Source of the DNA: Deltaproteobacteria bacterium
Lineage (GTDB): Bacteria; Myxococcota; Myxococcia; Myxococcales; 40CM-4-68-19
NCBI GenBank assembly: GCA_005879535.1
Contig: VBKI01000057.1
Coordinates: 10,951 to 70,984, forward strand
Length of the DNA stretch: 60,034 nt
Reading direction: 5' to 3'
The translations under genes were made by a program, and so were the position numbers. Below, piece by piece: positions 28,355 to 36,704 of the stretch (positions within the stretch are counted from its first letter, which is position 1; every line of letters begins with the position of its first letter). The notes beneath the pieces are model-generated. The model was given only the letters and a program-made list of their open reading frames with translations. It was not told the DNA's origin and made no database searches.

Positions 28355-29076
28355 ACGAGAACCGCGCCTGCGTGGTCCTGCCGACCTACAACGAGCGCGA
28401 GAACGTGCCGCAGATCGTTCCCGTCATCCTCGCCGCTTCGCCGGCGCTCGACGTCCTCGTGGTCGACGACAACTCGCCGGACGGCACGGGAGCGCTCGCC
28501 GACGAGCTGGCGGCCCGCGATCCCCGCGTGCGCGTGCTGCACCGCCAGCGCAAGGAAGGTCTTGGCCGGGCCTATCTCGCCGGATTCGCCGAGGCGCTCC
28601 GGGCCGGCTACGGCCGCATCCTGGAGATGGATGCCGACTTCTCGCACGACCCCGCGCGGCTGCCCGTCCTGCTGGGCACCGACGCCGACCTGGTGCTCGG
28701 CAGTCGTTACGTCCCTGGAGGCAGCACGGTGAACTGGGGAGCGGGACGGCGGCTCTTGAGCCGCGGCGGCAGCTTCTATGCGCGCACGATCCTGGGGCTG
28801 CCGATCCGCGACCTGACGGGAGGCTTCAAGTGCTTCCGGCGCAAGGTGCTGGAAGCGATGGATCTCGCGTCGGTGCGCTCCAGCGGATACGCCTTCCAGA
28901 TCGAGCTCACCTACCGGACCATTCGCCGCGGCTTCAAGGTCGTCGAGGTGCCCATCACGTTCGTCGACCGGAGGGTAGGCAAGAGCAAGATGAGCCGCGG
29001 CATCGTCGCCGAAGCGCTCTGGATGGTGTGGAAGATCCGTTTCGACGCAAAGGCGAACCAGCGTTCCGCGGCCTAA
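28351..29076 (+). CDS. Polyprenol-phosphate mannosyltransferase-like GT2 enzyme (DPM1 type)
   Basis: The 241-residue GT-A enzyme has LPTYNERENVPQIVP and LVVDDNSPDGTG at the nucleotide site, RILEMDADFSHDPARLP as the DXD region, and LTGGFKCFRRKVLEAMD plus VPITFVDRRVGKSKMS, as in soluble dolichol/polyprenol-phosphate mannose synthases. There is no C-terminal membrane domain, only a short basic tail. It would load a sugar onto polyprenol phosphate for periplasmic glycosyltransferases, for example lipid A or protein modification. The TMTC-like protein at 1334-3127 is the kind of enzyme that uses such donors. It is the last gene of the lpx operon and overlaps the convergent ATPase gene by 4 bp. Confidence 0.88.
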   Translation: MNENRACVVLPTYNERENVPQIVPVILAASPALDVLVVDDNSPDGTGALADELAARDPRVRVLHRQRKEGLGRAYLAGFAEALRAGYGRILEMDADFSHDPARLPVLLGTDADLVLGSRYVPGGSTVNWGAGRRLLSRGGSFYARTILGLPIRDLTGGFKCFRRKVLEAMDLASVRSSGYAFQIELTYRTIRRGFKVVEVPITFVDRRVGKSKMSRGIVAEALWMVWKIRFDAKANQRSAA

Positions 29077-29807
29077 CGAACGGCGCGGAAGAAGGCGCGG
29101 GCGCGGTCGCTGCGCGGGTGCTCCGTCACTTGCGACGGCGTCCCGTCTTCGACCAGCTTCCCGTCGTCGAACACCCAGATTCGCGAGGCGACGTTGCGCG
29201 CAAACGACATCTCGTGCGTCACCACCAGCATGGTGCAGGTGCCCGAGAGATCGCGCAGCACCGCGAGCACCTCGCCGCGCATCTCGGGATCGAGCGCGCT
29301 CGTCGGCTCGTCGAGCATCAGCAGCTCGGGGTCCATTGCGAGCGCCCGGGCGATGGCAACGCGCTGCTGCTGTCCGCCCGATAGCTGCGCCGGGCGCGCT
29401 CGGCTCCGATCACCCAGGCCCACGCGCTTGAGGAGCGCCCGCGCCTTCTCCTCGACGGCGTCGCGCGGCTCGCGCTTCACGTGCAGCGGCGCGACGCAGA
29501 TGTTCTGCAGCGCTGTCAGGTGCGGAAAGAGGTGAAATCCCTGGAACACCAGTCCCACTCGCGCACGCAGCGGGCGCAGCGCCGCCGCATCGGGAGGAGT
29601 CTTTGGGGCCAGCGTCAACCCGGCGACTTCCACCGTCCCGGCGTCGAAGGAGGTGAGCCCGTTGAGGCAGCGCAGGAGCGTGCTCTTCCCGCCGCCCGAC
29701 GGCCCGACCACCGCAATGGTCTCGCCGCGCGCCACTTCCGCGTCGATTCCGCGGAGGACCTGGCGCGTCCCGAACGACTTCTGCAGCCCGCGCACGCGGA
29801 CGATCAT
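29073..29807 (-). CDS. Polar amino-acid ABC transporter ATPase (GlnQ/HisP type)
   Basis: The 244-residue ATPase has Walker A GPSGGGKSTLLRCLNGL, Q-loop VGLVFQGFHLFPHLTALQN, signature LSGGQQQRVAIARALAMDP, Walker B LLMLDEPTSALDPEM, and H-loop VVTHEMSFARNVASR. This set is typical of the polar amino-acid uptake subfamily. The ATG at 29807 overlaps the stop of the fused binding-protein/permease gene (ATGA). The two genes together would make a complete importer. Confidence 0.93.
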   Translation of the reverse strand: MIVRVRGLQKSFGTRQVLRGIDAEVARGETIAVVGPSGGGKSTLLRCLNGLTSFDAGTVEVAGLTLAPKTPPDAAALRPLRARVGLVFQGFHLFPHLTALQNICVAPLHVKREPRDAVEEKARALLKRVGLGDRSRARPAQLSGGQQQRVAIARALAMDPELLMLDEPTSALDPEMRGEVLAVLRDLSGTCTMLVVTHEMSFARNVASRIWVFDDGKLVEDGTPSQVTEHPRSDRARAFFRAVR

Positions 29808-31252
29808 GTGGCCGGCGCCACGACGGGTTCTTCGCCCGCCGCTTCGAGTCTGGCTTCCAGCCGCGCCGCCAGCCGGGCCAGCGGATAGCTCATGGCGAAG
29901 TAGAGCGTCGCACACAGCGCGCCGGGCAACGCCCACGAGCGCACGTCCACGGCGGTGATCGTCATCTGTTTGGTCAGCTCCACGACCGTGATCACCGACA
30001 CGAGCGAGCTGTCTTTCAAGAGCGCGATGAGATCGTTGGTCATCGCGGGCAAGGCGGTGCGCAACGCCTGTGGGAGCAGCACCAGCCGCAGTGACTGCCA
30101 GCGCGAGAGGCCGAGCGCCGCCGCGGCCTCGCTCTGCCCGGCGGGAACGGCGAGAAGGGCGGCGCGATGCACCTCCGCCTCGTAGGCGCCGTAATTCAAC
30201 GCCAACCCCAGGATCGCCGCCTCGAGCGCAGACAGGTGCACGATGGGCGCCATCCCGTAATAGAGGATGAAGAGCTGCAGCAAGACCGGTGTGCCGCGAA
30301 ACAGCTCGATGTAGGCGTGCGCCAGCCAACGCACGGGAGCGCGGCCGTACAGACGGGCGAGGGCGAGCATCAAGCCGAGAGGCACGGCCAGCGCCATCGA
30401 CAACAGGGAGATCGACAGCGTCACCGCGGCGCCGACGAGGAAGAGCATGACCTGGGCGCGGTCGAACGTCGCTTGTGGAGGCGTCGTGACCTGAATCGAA
30501 GGCGTGGTGTTGGGCACCTCTGGCAGGTGCCAGCGCGTGTAGATGCGGCGAAGCTCTCCCTCCGCGTCGAGTTTGGCAAGCGCCGCGTTCAGCGCATCCC
30601 TCAAGTCCGAGTCGCCCTTGCGCAGCCCGATGACGTACGATCCTCGGGCGACGTCGGCGTCGGCGAGCTCGAGATCCGGCTTGGTGAGCCCGTAGCGCTG
30701 CGCGATGACCGAGTCCAGCAGCACGGCGTCCGTCCGCTCGAGCTGCAGGTCGCGGTAGGGTTCCTCCTGGCCGCCGTAGAGCACCACCTCGATGGCGCGT
30801 TTCGAGCGCAGGATCTGGTGCGCGAGCGACGAGGCGAGCGTCCCGACGCGATGTCCGCGCAAAGCATCCAGCGTGCGCAGCTTGGAGCCGCGCCGGACCA
30901 CGAGCTGCTCCGTGAAGTCGAAATACGGGCGGGAGAGCAGTATGCGGCCGCGCAGCGCCGGCGTGTCCTCCAGCCCGTTGACGATGATGTCGAAATCGCC
31001 GCGCTCGAGCGAGGGCACGAGGTTGGACCAGTCGTTCTGGAAAAAGCGCTCACGCACGCCGAGCTTCGCCGCGAGCGCGCGCACCAGGTCGACCTCGAAG
31101 CCGACCAGCTTGTCCGGGTCGCGGGGATCGCGAAAGACGTAAGGCTCGCCGCCCTGCAAGTCTCCCCCCCAGCGGATCTCGCCGTGCGCACGCACCCGGG
31201 AGAGGCCGGAAGCCGCGAGGAGCAGGGCCAGCGGCAAGGCGCCGATCGGCAT
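29804..31252 (-). CDS. Polar amino-acid ABC importer: binding protein fused to permease
   Basis: The 482-residue protein joins two usually separate parts. Residues 1-22 are a signal peptide. About 25-245 form a family-3 periplasmic binding domain (VGFEVDLVRALAAKLGV, FDIIVNGLEDTPALRGRI, GKYVIG-like GSYVIGLRKGD). About 265-475 form a HisM/GlnP permease domain (YIELFRGTPVLLQLFILYYG, then EAAAALGLSRWQSLRLVLLPQ, the EAA loop). Such fusions tether the receptor to the channel, as in lactococcal GlnP and some proteobacterial systems. Substrate is probably a polar amino acid. The gene is divergent from the TPR protein, with 45 bp between. Confidence 0.91.
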   Translation of the reverse strand: MPIGALPLALLLAASGLSRVRAHGEIRWGGDLQGGEPYVFRDPRDPDKLVGFEVDLVRALAAKLGVRERFFQNDWSNLVPSLERGDFDIIVNGLEDTPALRGRILLSRPYFDFTEQLVVRRGSKLRTLDALRGHRVGTLASSLAHQILRSKRAIEVVLYGGQEEPYRDLQLERTDAVLLDSVIAQRYGLTKPDLELADADVARGSYVIGLRKGDSDLRDALNAALAKLDAEGELRRIYTRWHLPEVPNTTPSIQVTTPPQATFDRAQVMLFLVGAAVTLSISLLSMALAVPLGLMLALARLYGRAPVRWLAHAYIELFRGTPVLLQLFILYYGMAPIVHLSALEAAILGLALNYGAYEAEVHRAALLAVPAGQSEAAAALGLSRWQSLRLVLLPQALRTALPAMTNDLIALLKDSSLVSVITVVELTKQMTITAVDVRSWALPGALCATLYFAMSYPLARLAARLEARLEAAGEEPVVAPAT

Positions 31253-31297
31253 CGCCGGAAATTACCTCGGCCGCGGACTCGCTGGTAGCATTTGACC

Positions 31298-32755
31298 ATG
31301 GGCGTGCTGCTCGCCTTGTTGCTCGCGTCGGAGACCGTCCTGGTGGTGCCGTTCGTGCCCAGGGGCGACGCTCCACCGGCCGCCGGAATCGCGGTCGCCG
31401 AAGCGATCGTCGATGTGTTGGTGCAGGCAAACAGGGACGATTTCCTTACCTTGAAACAGCTCGACGCGGTGCTGCGCCGCCGTGACCTGCGGCTCGACGA
31501 CGCCGCCGTCGCCGCGCGCGCTCTCGAGCTTGCGCGCCCGCTCGGGGCGTCGGACGTGGTCACTGGCGAGGTGTGGCTGGAAGAAGGGCAGTGGCGGATT
31601 GCCGCGCGCCGGACGAAGGTCGCGGAAGCCAAGGCGGTCGTGGAAGCGAAGGAGGAAGGACCGCGCTCCGCGTTTCCGGCGCTGGCGCACAAGATCGGCG
31701 TCGATCTGTTCGGCGCGCAGGGTCTGGCCCTGGGCCCCTTGACGGGAAGCGCGGCGGCGCTCGAGCAGGCCGCGCTGTGCTGGAAGCATCTGGCGCGCCA
31801 GTCGCTCGGAGCGCATGCGCGGATCACCCTGCAGCCCGATCACCTCGCGGCGGCCGAAAGAGCATGCAGGGCGGCGCTCCAGGCAGATCCGAGGCTCGGT
31901 CTGGCGCGCGCCGGTCTGGCGGTGACGCTCGCTGCGCGAGGGAAGTTCGCACTGGCCCGCAAGCAGGCGCGACGGGCGCAGGCGCGCAGATTCGTGCCGC
32001 TGGCGGTGCTCGCCGAATCGTTCGCGGCGTGGAAGATGCGGGATGCCGCCGGATGGCGAGCGGTCCTCGAGGCGGCAGTGATCGCGCGGCGCGGCTTCCT
32101 GCACGCGCTCGGATATCTGGCCGAGGACCGGATGGAGCAGGGGGACGACGAGGCGGCGCTCGCCATCTTCGATCGATACCTGCAGCTCTCGCCGAACCAT
32201 CCCTGGGCGATGGGGAAGAAGGGCCGGCAGCTTGCCCGGGTGGGCAAGATGGACGAGGCGATCGAGATCTCGGAGAAGGCGCTCGGCCTCGATCCGGGAA
32301 ATCCGGAGCTGCTGATCGAGACGGCGTCCCGCTACATCGACGCGGGTCGCGACGCGAAGGCGTTGCCGCTGCTCGAGCAGGCGCTGAAGGCAAGTCCGCC
32401 GCGGCCAACGGCGGCGCTCCGGCTCGGTTACGTCTATCTGAGGAGCGGCAATCTGCCGTTGGCGCGGCAGGCGCTCGAGCAATGCCTTCAGCTCGCGACG
32501 CGCGAGGACGAGGCGCGCACGCGGGGCATCGCGCACGCGGACCTCGCGATCCTCAGCGCCAGGGAGGAACAGTACGCGGAGACGGTCACCGAGCTACAGA
32601 AGGCGCGCGGGGAAGGGAACAACCATCTTCCCTGCGAGGAGCCAGAGCTGCGCCGCTGGAAGGAGCGGCCGGAGCTGCGCGAAGTGTGCGTGGCGGCGGA
32701 GGCCGCGCTGGCGAACACCGCGAAGGACGAAGACCCAGTTCCGGTCGAGCTGTAG
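31298..32755 (+). CDS. Exported TPR-repeat protein
   Basis: The 485-residue protein begins with a short hydrophobic leader (GVLLALLLASETVLVVPF). Residues about 20-140 resemble the beta-alpha domain seen before TPRs in envelope proteins that make a FlgO/TolB-N-like module (PPAAGIAVAEAIVDVLVQ, ASDVVTGEVWLEEGQWRI). From about residue 170 to 460 there are TPR-like helical repeats, for instance NHPWAMGKKGRQLARVGKMD and NPELLIETASRYIDAGRD. The ATG at 31298 is preferred to the in-frame TTG two codons upstream. Probably periplasmic and involved in protein-protein contacts; the partner is unknown. Confidence 0.78.
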   Translation: MGVLLALLLASETVLVVPFVPRGDAPPAAGIAVAEAIVDVLVQANRDDFLTLKQLDAVLRRRDLRLDDAAVAARALELARPLGASDVVTGEVWLEEGQWRIAARRTKVAEAKAVVEAKEEGPRSAFPALAHKIGVDLFGAQGLALGPLTGSAAALEQAALCWKHLARQSLGAHARITLQPDHLAAAERACRAALQADPRLGLARAGLAVTLAARGKFALARKQARRAQARRFVPLAVLAESFAAWKMRDAAGWRAVLEAAVIARRGFLHALGYLAEDRMEQGDDEAALAIFDRYLQLSPNHPWAMGKKGRQLARVGKMDEAIEISEKALGLDPGNPELLIETASRYIDAGRDAKALPLLEQALKASPPRPTAALRLGYVYLRSGNLPLARQALEQCLQLATREDEARTRGIAHADLAILSAREEQYAETVTELQKARGEGNNHLPCEEPELRRWKERPELREVCVAAEAALANTAKDEDPVPVEL

Positions 32756-32793
32756 GCGCGGCTAGCGACGGACAGGTTTGCGGATTCGCATCT

Positions 32794-34152
32794 TCAAGGC
32801 AGTTTCCTCAAGGCGAGAGCGCCGCCGTACGTCGCGACGTAGAGCGTCGGCGGATCGACCATCCGATCCAGCTTGAGCCGGAAAACGTGATCGTCCGGCA
32901 GGTCCCCGCCTGCGCGCAACGCGGTGCGCGCGCCGGTCTGAGGATTCCAGAACACGAGGCCGGTATTGGCTCCGGCGAGCACCAGCCGTCCGTCGGGAAG
33001 CGCCACCATGTCGCGGATGTCGCTCTCGGCCATCCCCGCGTCCTTCTGCGGATCGAAATACCGGAACGACTTGCCGTCCCAGGCGGCGAGCCCGCGGGAA
33101 ACGTCGGAGCTGGTCGTTCGCCCGCTCGCAAACCAGACGCGTCCGTCCGTCGCGACGGCGACAGCTTGCACCGAGATGACGTCGCCCTCCGCCGGCACCA
33201 TGAACACCGGCTGGTTGCAGAAGGCCGAGCCGCAGGGCCCTTTGTACGGGTCGCCGAAGGCGACGCTGAAGATCTCGTTTCCCGGCCGGTTCACCCACCG
33301 GCCGAGATCGGACGTCCAGCGGATCTGCCCGCCGGTCCAACGGCCGCCGACCCAAAGGTTGCCATCGGTCGAGAGCGCCAGCCCTTTCCAGTCGCCGAGC
33401 CGCAGGTTGCTCTCGGAGCTGTCGCAGGCGCGGTGGTAGCAGACCTGCGGATGCAGGTGGTCCGCGAGCCAGTCGTGCGTGGCGGCGAGGAACCACTCGC
33501 CCTGATTTGGGGGGCGGTACTTGTCCGGAAGCACGCGGTCGACGCCGTGGTTGGTGCCGACGTACAGCTCGTGCGGATGCAGGGAATGATCGTAGAGAAG
33601 CCGCTGCACGGTGCGGTTGTGCCAGTACTGCGCGCTGTCGCTGAAGACCAGATCGAAGCGGTCCACCTGCAGCGCTCCGTTCGCGCCCAGCCGGACGCGG
33701 TCGAGCTTGCCGGTGTGCCGGTTCGGATCGCTCCAGTCCGCGCTGCCGTCGTCGGTGCCGAAGTAGCCGACGAAGACCTCGCCCGCGGCCCCGCCCTCGA
33801 TCTCGCTGATGCCCGGGTCCGCGGCGGCGCCGTAGATGGGACATTTGCGGTCGCCACCGGCGATGTCCGCGTCGCAGTACCGGACCGGGTTCCCCTGTAG
33901 ATGCAGCCCGTCACGCGCGTCGAATCGGCGGAACGCGCTCTCCCCGGGCTTCATCACGTAGAGCGCGGCGTGCGTGGCCACCCAGAGGTTCTGCGCCTCG
34001 TCGGTCGTGGCGCCGATCACCGGCCGCTCGAGGATCCCTTGCGCGCCGCCGTACGTCGCGTCGCCGGTGCCCCAGGGACTCGGCCCGCCGAACCGGGAGC
34101 TCGCGCCGCCGCACGCCGCTGCGAGCAGGGCGGCGGCGAGCGCGCGTCTCAA
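32794..34152 (-). CDS. Propeller-type lipoprotein, paralogue of the upstream gene
   Basis: The TTG at 34152 overlaps the upstream stop and gives 452 residues with a lipoprotein-like signal (ALAAALLAAACGG). The mature protein has repeated propeller-blade words of the two-component-regulator type: NLWVATHAALYVM, LSTDGNLWVGGRW, ATDGRVWFASGR, LPDGRLVLAGA. It shares long stretches with its neighbour: RFDxRDGLHLQGNP, DPGISEIxGG, RHTGKLDRVR, WHNRTV, DHxxHxHELYxGT, a DHLHP segment, and a Cys-x4-Cys pair. Many conserved His and Cys suggest metal binding, which is inference. No C-terminal signalling domain is present, so it is a free surface or periplasmic propeller of unknown function. Confidence 0.78.
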   Translation of the reverse strand: MRRALAAALLAAACGGASSRFGGPSPWGTGDATYGGAQGILERPVIGATTDEAQNLWVATHAALYVMKPGESAFRRFDARDGLHLQGNPVRYCDADIAGGDRKCPIYGAAADPGISEIEGGAAGEVFVGYFGTDDGSADWSDPNRHTGKLDRVRLGANGALQVDRFDLVFSDSAQYWHNRTVQRLLYDHSLHPHELYVGTNHGVDRVLPDKYRPPNQGEWFLAATHDWLADHLHPQVCYHRACDSSESNLRLGDWKGLALSTDGNLWVGGRWTGGQIRWTSDLGRWVNRPGNEIFSVAFGDPYKGPCGSAFCNQPVFMVPAEGDVISVQAVAVATDGRVWFASGRTTSSDVSRGLAAWDGKSFRYFDPQKDAGMAESDIRDMVALPDGRLVLAGANTGLVFWNPQTGARTALRAGGDLPDDHVFRLKLDRMVDPPTLYVATYGGALALRKLP

Positions 34153-35819
34153 GGGAGCACTCTCAGCACGGCCGCGCCTCCCCGCGTGGCCACGTGCAGC
34201 GCGGGCGGATTCACCATCGTATCCAGCTCCAGCCCCATGATCTGATCGTCGGGGATTCCCTGGCCCGCGCGAATGGAGACGTGCTTCTTCTTGTCGGGAT
34301 CCCAGATGGTCAGGCCGGTGCTCTGGGAGGCGAGCACGAGGCGCCCGTCGGGCAGCGCGACCATGTCGACGACGTGGTACTCGAGCATTCCGGCGTCGTT
34401 GATCGGGTCGAAGTATTTGAACTTGTGCCCGTCGAACACAGCGAGGCCATAGGCGGGATCGCCACCGAAGGGGCCGCTCGCCCACCAGCTCTTTCCGTCT
34501 GGCGTTTCGGTGACAGCGCTGATGCCCACCGGGTCGCCCGGAGCCGGCGGCCAGAAGACGGGCGGTGTGCCTGACATCGGCGAGCAAGACTGCGTCTGCC
34601 AGGAGCTGCCGTTCCAGACATTGACGATGCCATTCGTGCCGCAGAAGACGTTGCCGAAGGCGTAGCTGAGTCCGGTTTTTTGATCCTTGAAGGCGTCGCC
34701 GCCACGCTGGAACCAACCCGTCTTTCCTTCCGGATCGGGAGTGCCGTCGGCCTTCAACTCCGCGTTGAGCGGCGCGTAGAAGATCTTTCCCGCGCTCCAC
34801 TTCCCACCGACCCAGAGGTCTCCTGCGGCGGACAGGGCGAGGCCGCGCCATTCGCCCATCATCTGCAGGTTCAGGTTCTCATTGTCCGTGCAAAGCTGGT
34901 GCTTGCAGGTCACCGGGTGCAGGTGGTCGGACATCCAGTAGAGGTTGGCGACGAACGGCCAGTTGTCGGGCGGTGGGAAGTAGAGATCGGGAGAGAACTT
35001 CACGACCCCGTGCTCGGTCCCCGCGTACAGCTCGTGCTTGTGGACGAAGTGGTCGTAGACCATCCGGAACACGGTGCGGTTGTGCCAGAACTGCGGGCTG
35101 TTGCCGGACACCATGTCGAAGCGGGCTACGTCCAGGACGATGTTGCCGCTCTTGTCGAGCACCGGATTTCCGCTGGAATCCGTCTTGATGCGGACGCGGT
35201 CGAGCTTGCCGGTGTGGCGGTAGACGTCGAACCACTCGCCGTCGAACGTGAGATCCGCCCAGTTGTGATTGCCCCAGTATCCGACGAAGACTTCGTTCGG
35301 GCCGCCGCCGACGATCTCGCTGATGCCGGGATCCCATGCGGCGCCGTTCCGGCAGCTCTTGTCCCCGCTCGCGAAGTACTGGTCGGCGCAGTATGTGACC
35401 GGGTTGCCCTGGAGATGGAGACCGTCGCGCTCGTCGAATCGGTGGATGGACTTGTCCGGGCGGACCAGGTACAGCGCCGAGTTCGTCGCGATCCAGCGGT
35501 TCTGCGCCACTCCGCCGTCGGTCGTCTGGATCGGCTCGTCCGTCGAGACGCCGACCACCGGCGCCTCCTGGATTCCGTCGGCGAATCCGTAGGTGACGTT
35601 CGCCACTGGCCACGGACCCGGCGTCCCGAAGATCGCGGTCGGTCCCGCATCCGAAGGTCCGGCGTCACCGGCGTCAGGAGGACCGGCATCGGGCGGGCCC
35701 GCGTCGACGCCGCCATCGGGCTTCACCACGATCGGATCCCCGGTTTCCACCACATGGCTCTTCGCGCACGCCCCAACCACCACCGCAGCCGCAAGCGCCC
35801 ACTTCCAGACTTTCGCCAC
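34149..35819 (-). CDS. Propeller-type lipoprotein with Pro-Asp-Ala-Gly linker
   Basis: The GTG at 35819 was chosen because GGGGGGAGG lies 5 bp upstream and a lipoprotein signal follows directly (ALAAAVVVGACAKS). A low-complexity linker (repeats of PPDAG, residues about 37-58), typical of myxobacterial lipoproteins, precedes a propeller of about 490 residues. Blade words include NRWIATNSALYLVRPD, LSAAGDLWVGGKW, ETPDGKSWWASG and LPDGRLVLASQS. It is about 100 residues longer than its downstream paralogue, chiefly from the linker and an extra loop (FCGTNGIVNVWNG). Both genes are coupled by TTGA. Function unknown. Confidence 0.8.
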   Translation of the reverse strand: MAKVWKWALAAAVVVGACAKSHVVETGDPIVVKPDGGVDAGPPDAGPPDAGDAGPSDAGPTAIFGTPGPWPVANVTYGFADGIQEAPVVGVSTDEPIQTTDGGVAQNRWIATNSALYLVRPDKSIHRFDERDGLHLQGNPVTYCADQYFASGDKSCRNGAAWDPGISEIVGGGPNEVFVGYWGNHNWADLTFDGEWFDVYRHTGKLDRVRIKTDSSGNPVLDKSGNIVLDVARFDMVSGNSPQFWHNRTVFRMVYDHFVHKHELYAGTEHGVVKFSPDLYFPPPDNWPFVANLYWMSDHLHPVTCKHQLCTDNENLNLQMMGEWRGLALSAAGDLWVGGKWSAGKIFYAPLNAELKADGTPDPEGKTGWFQRGGDAFKDQKTGLSYAFGNVFCGTNGIVNVWNGSSWQTQSCSPMSGTPPVFWPPAPGDPVGISAVTETPDGKSWWASGPFGGDPAYGLAVFDGHKFKYFDPINDAGMLEYHVVDMVALPDGRLVLASQSTGLTIWDPDKKKHVSIRAGQGIPDDQIMGLELDTMVNPPALHVATRGGAAVLRVLP

Positions 35820-35962
35820 GACGCCTCCCCCCAACCCCACCTGCGCGGGGCCCCGCTTCTTTGCGAGTGGCGGGCCAACGCCCAACCCGCTGCGGGACAT
35901 TGGGGGGAAAGGGGAAACGGCTTTCCCACTCCAGGGGCGTCTGCTACTTCTGGGTCCCTCGG

Positions 35963-36703
35963 ATGGCGACCGGAATTCCCTTCGGTTCCCGCGCAGATCG
36001 CGCCGCTCAGACTCAGGTCCTGGGGGCCGCCCTGGCCGCCATCAGCCCCAGCCGGCCGGTTGCTGCCTTCGATCTGGACAGCACCATCCTGGTGAACAAG
36101 GTCCGGCAGGCGCGCATCGTTCGCGAGTTCGGGACCCTGCGCGGCGACCGGCGGCTCGAGGGGTGCCAGCCCGAAGCGGTGATCTCCTGGGACCTGCGCG
36201 ACACGCTCCGGCTCTGCGGCGCGACCGCGGCCGAGATCGCGGCGATGGTGCCCGAGCTGCGGGGCTTCTGGCTCGATCGGTTCTTCACCAGCGAGTACTG
36301 CAAGGACGACACGCCGGTCGCGGGAGCGCGGGAATATTTATCCGAAGTGCTCTCGGCCGGCGGCGAGATCCTCTACATCACCGGACGCCACCAGGAGATG
36401 GAGCGGGGAACGCTGGAGAGCTTCCAGCGAGCGGGGTTCCCCATGCCGGACGGCGAGCGCGTCCAGCTCTGGCTCAAGCCACAGCTAGCCGACGACGACG
36501 ATCGCTGGAAGGAGATCTGCCACGCGCGGCTGCGCGAGCTGCGCGCGCTGGCCTGCGCCTTCGACAACGAGCCCACGCACGTGAATGCGTACAAGCTCGC
36601 CTTCCCCGACGCCCAGGTCGTCCACCTCGACACCGACCACTCGCGACGGCCGGTCGAGGTGCTCCCCGAGATTCCGTCGATTCACGACTTCTTGATGGAC
36701 TGA
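35963..36703 (+). CDS. HAD-superfamily hydrolase
   Basis: The 246-residue soluble protein shows the HAD motifs in order: motif I AAFDLDSTIL near residue 35 (nucleophile and general acid aspartates), motif II ILYITGRHQEM near 135, a lysine region LKPQL, and motif IV CAFDNEPTHVNAYK near 200, followed by VVHLDTDHS. The long alpha-helical cap between motifs I and II includes CGATAAEIAAMVPELRGFW. It is a phosphatase or phosphotransferase of unknown substrate. The ATG at 35963 lacks a good ribosome site; the frame opens at 35861. It ends one base before the convergent KimA-like gene. Confidence 0.83.
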   Translation: MATGIPFGSRADRAAQTQVLGAALAAISPSRPVAAFDLDSTILVNKVRQARIVREFGTLRGDRRLEGCQPEAVISWDLRDTLRLCGATAAEIAAMVPELRGFWLDRFFTSEYCKDDTPVAGAREYLSEVLSAGGEILYITGRHQEMERGTLESFQRAGFPMPDGERVQLWLKPQLADDDDRWKEICHARLRELRALACAFDNEPTHVNAYKLAFPDAQVVHLDTDHSRRPVEVLPEIPSIHDFLMD

Positions 36704-36704
36704 C

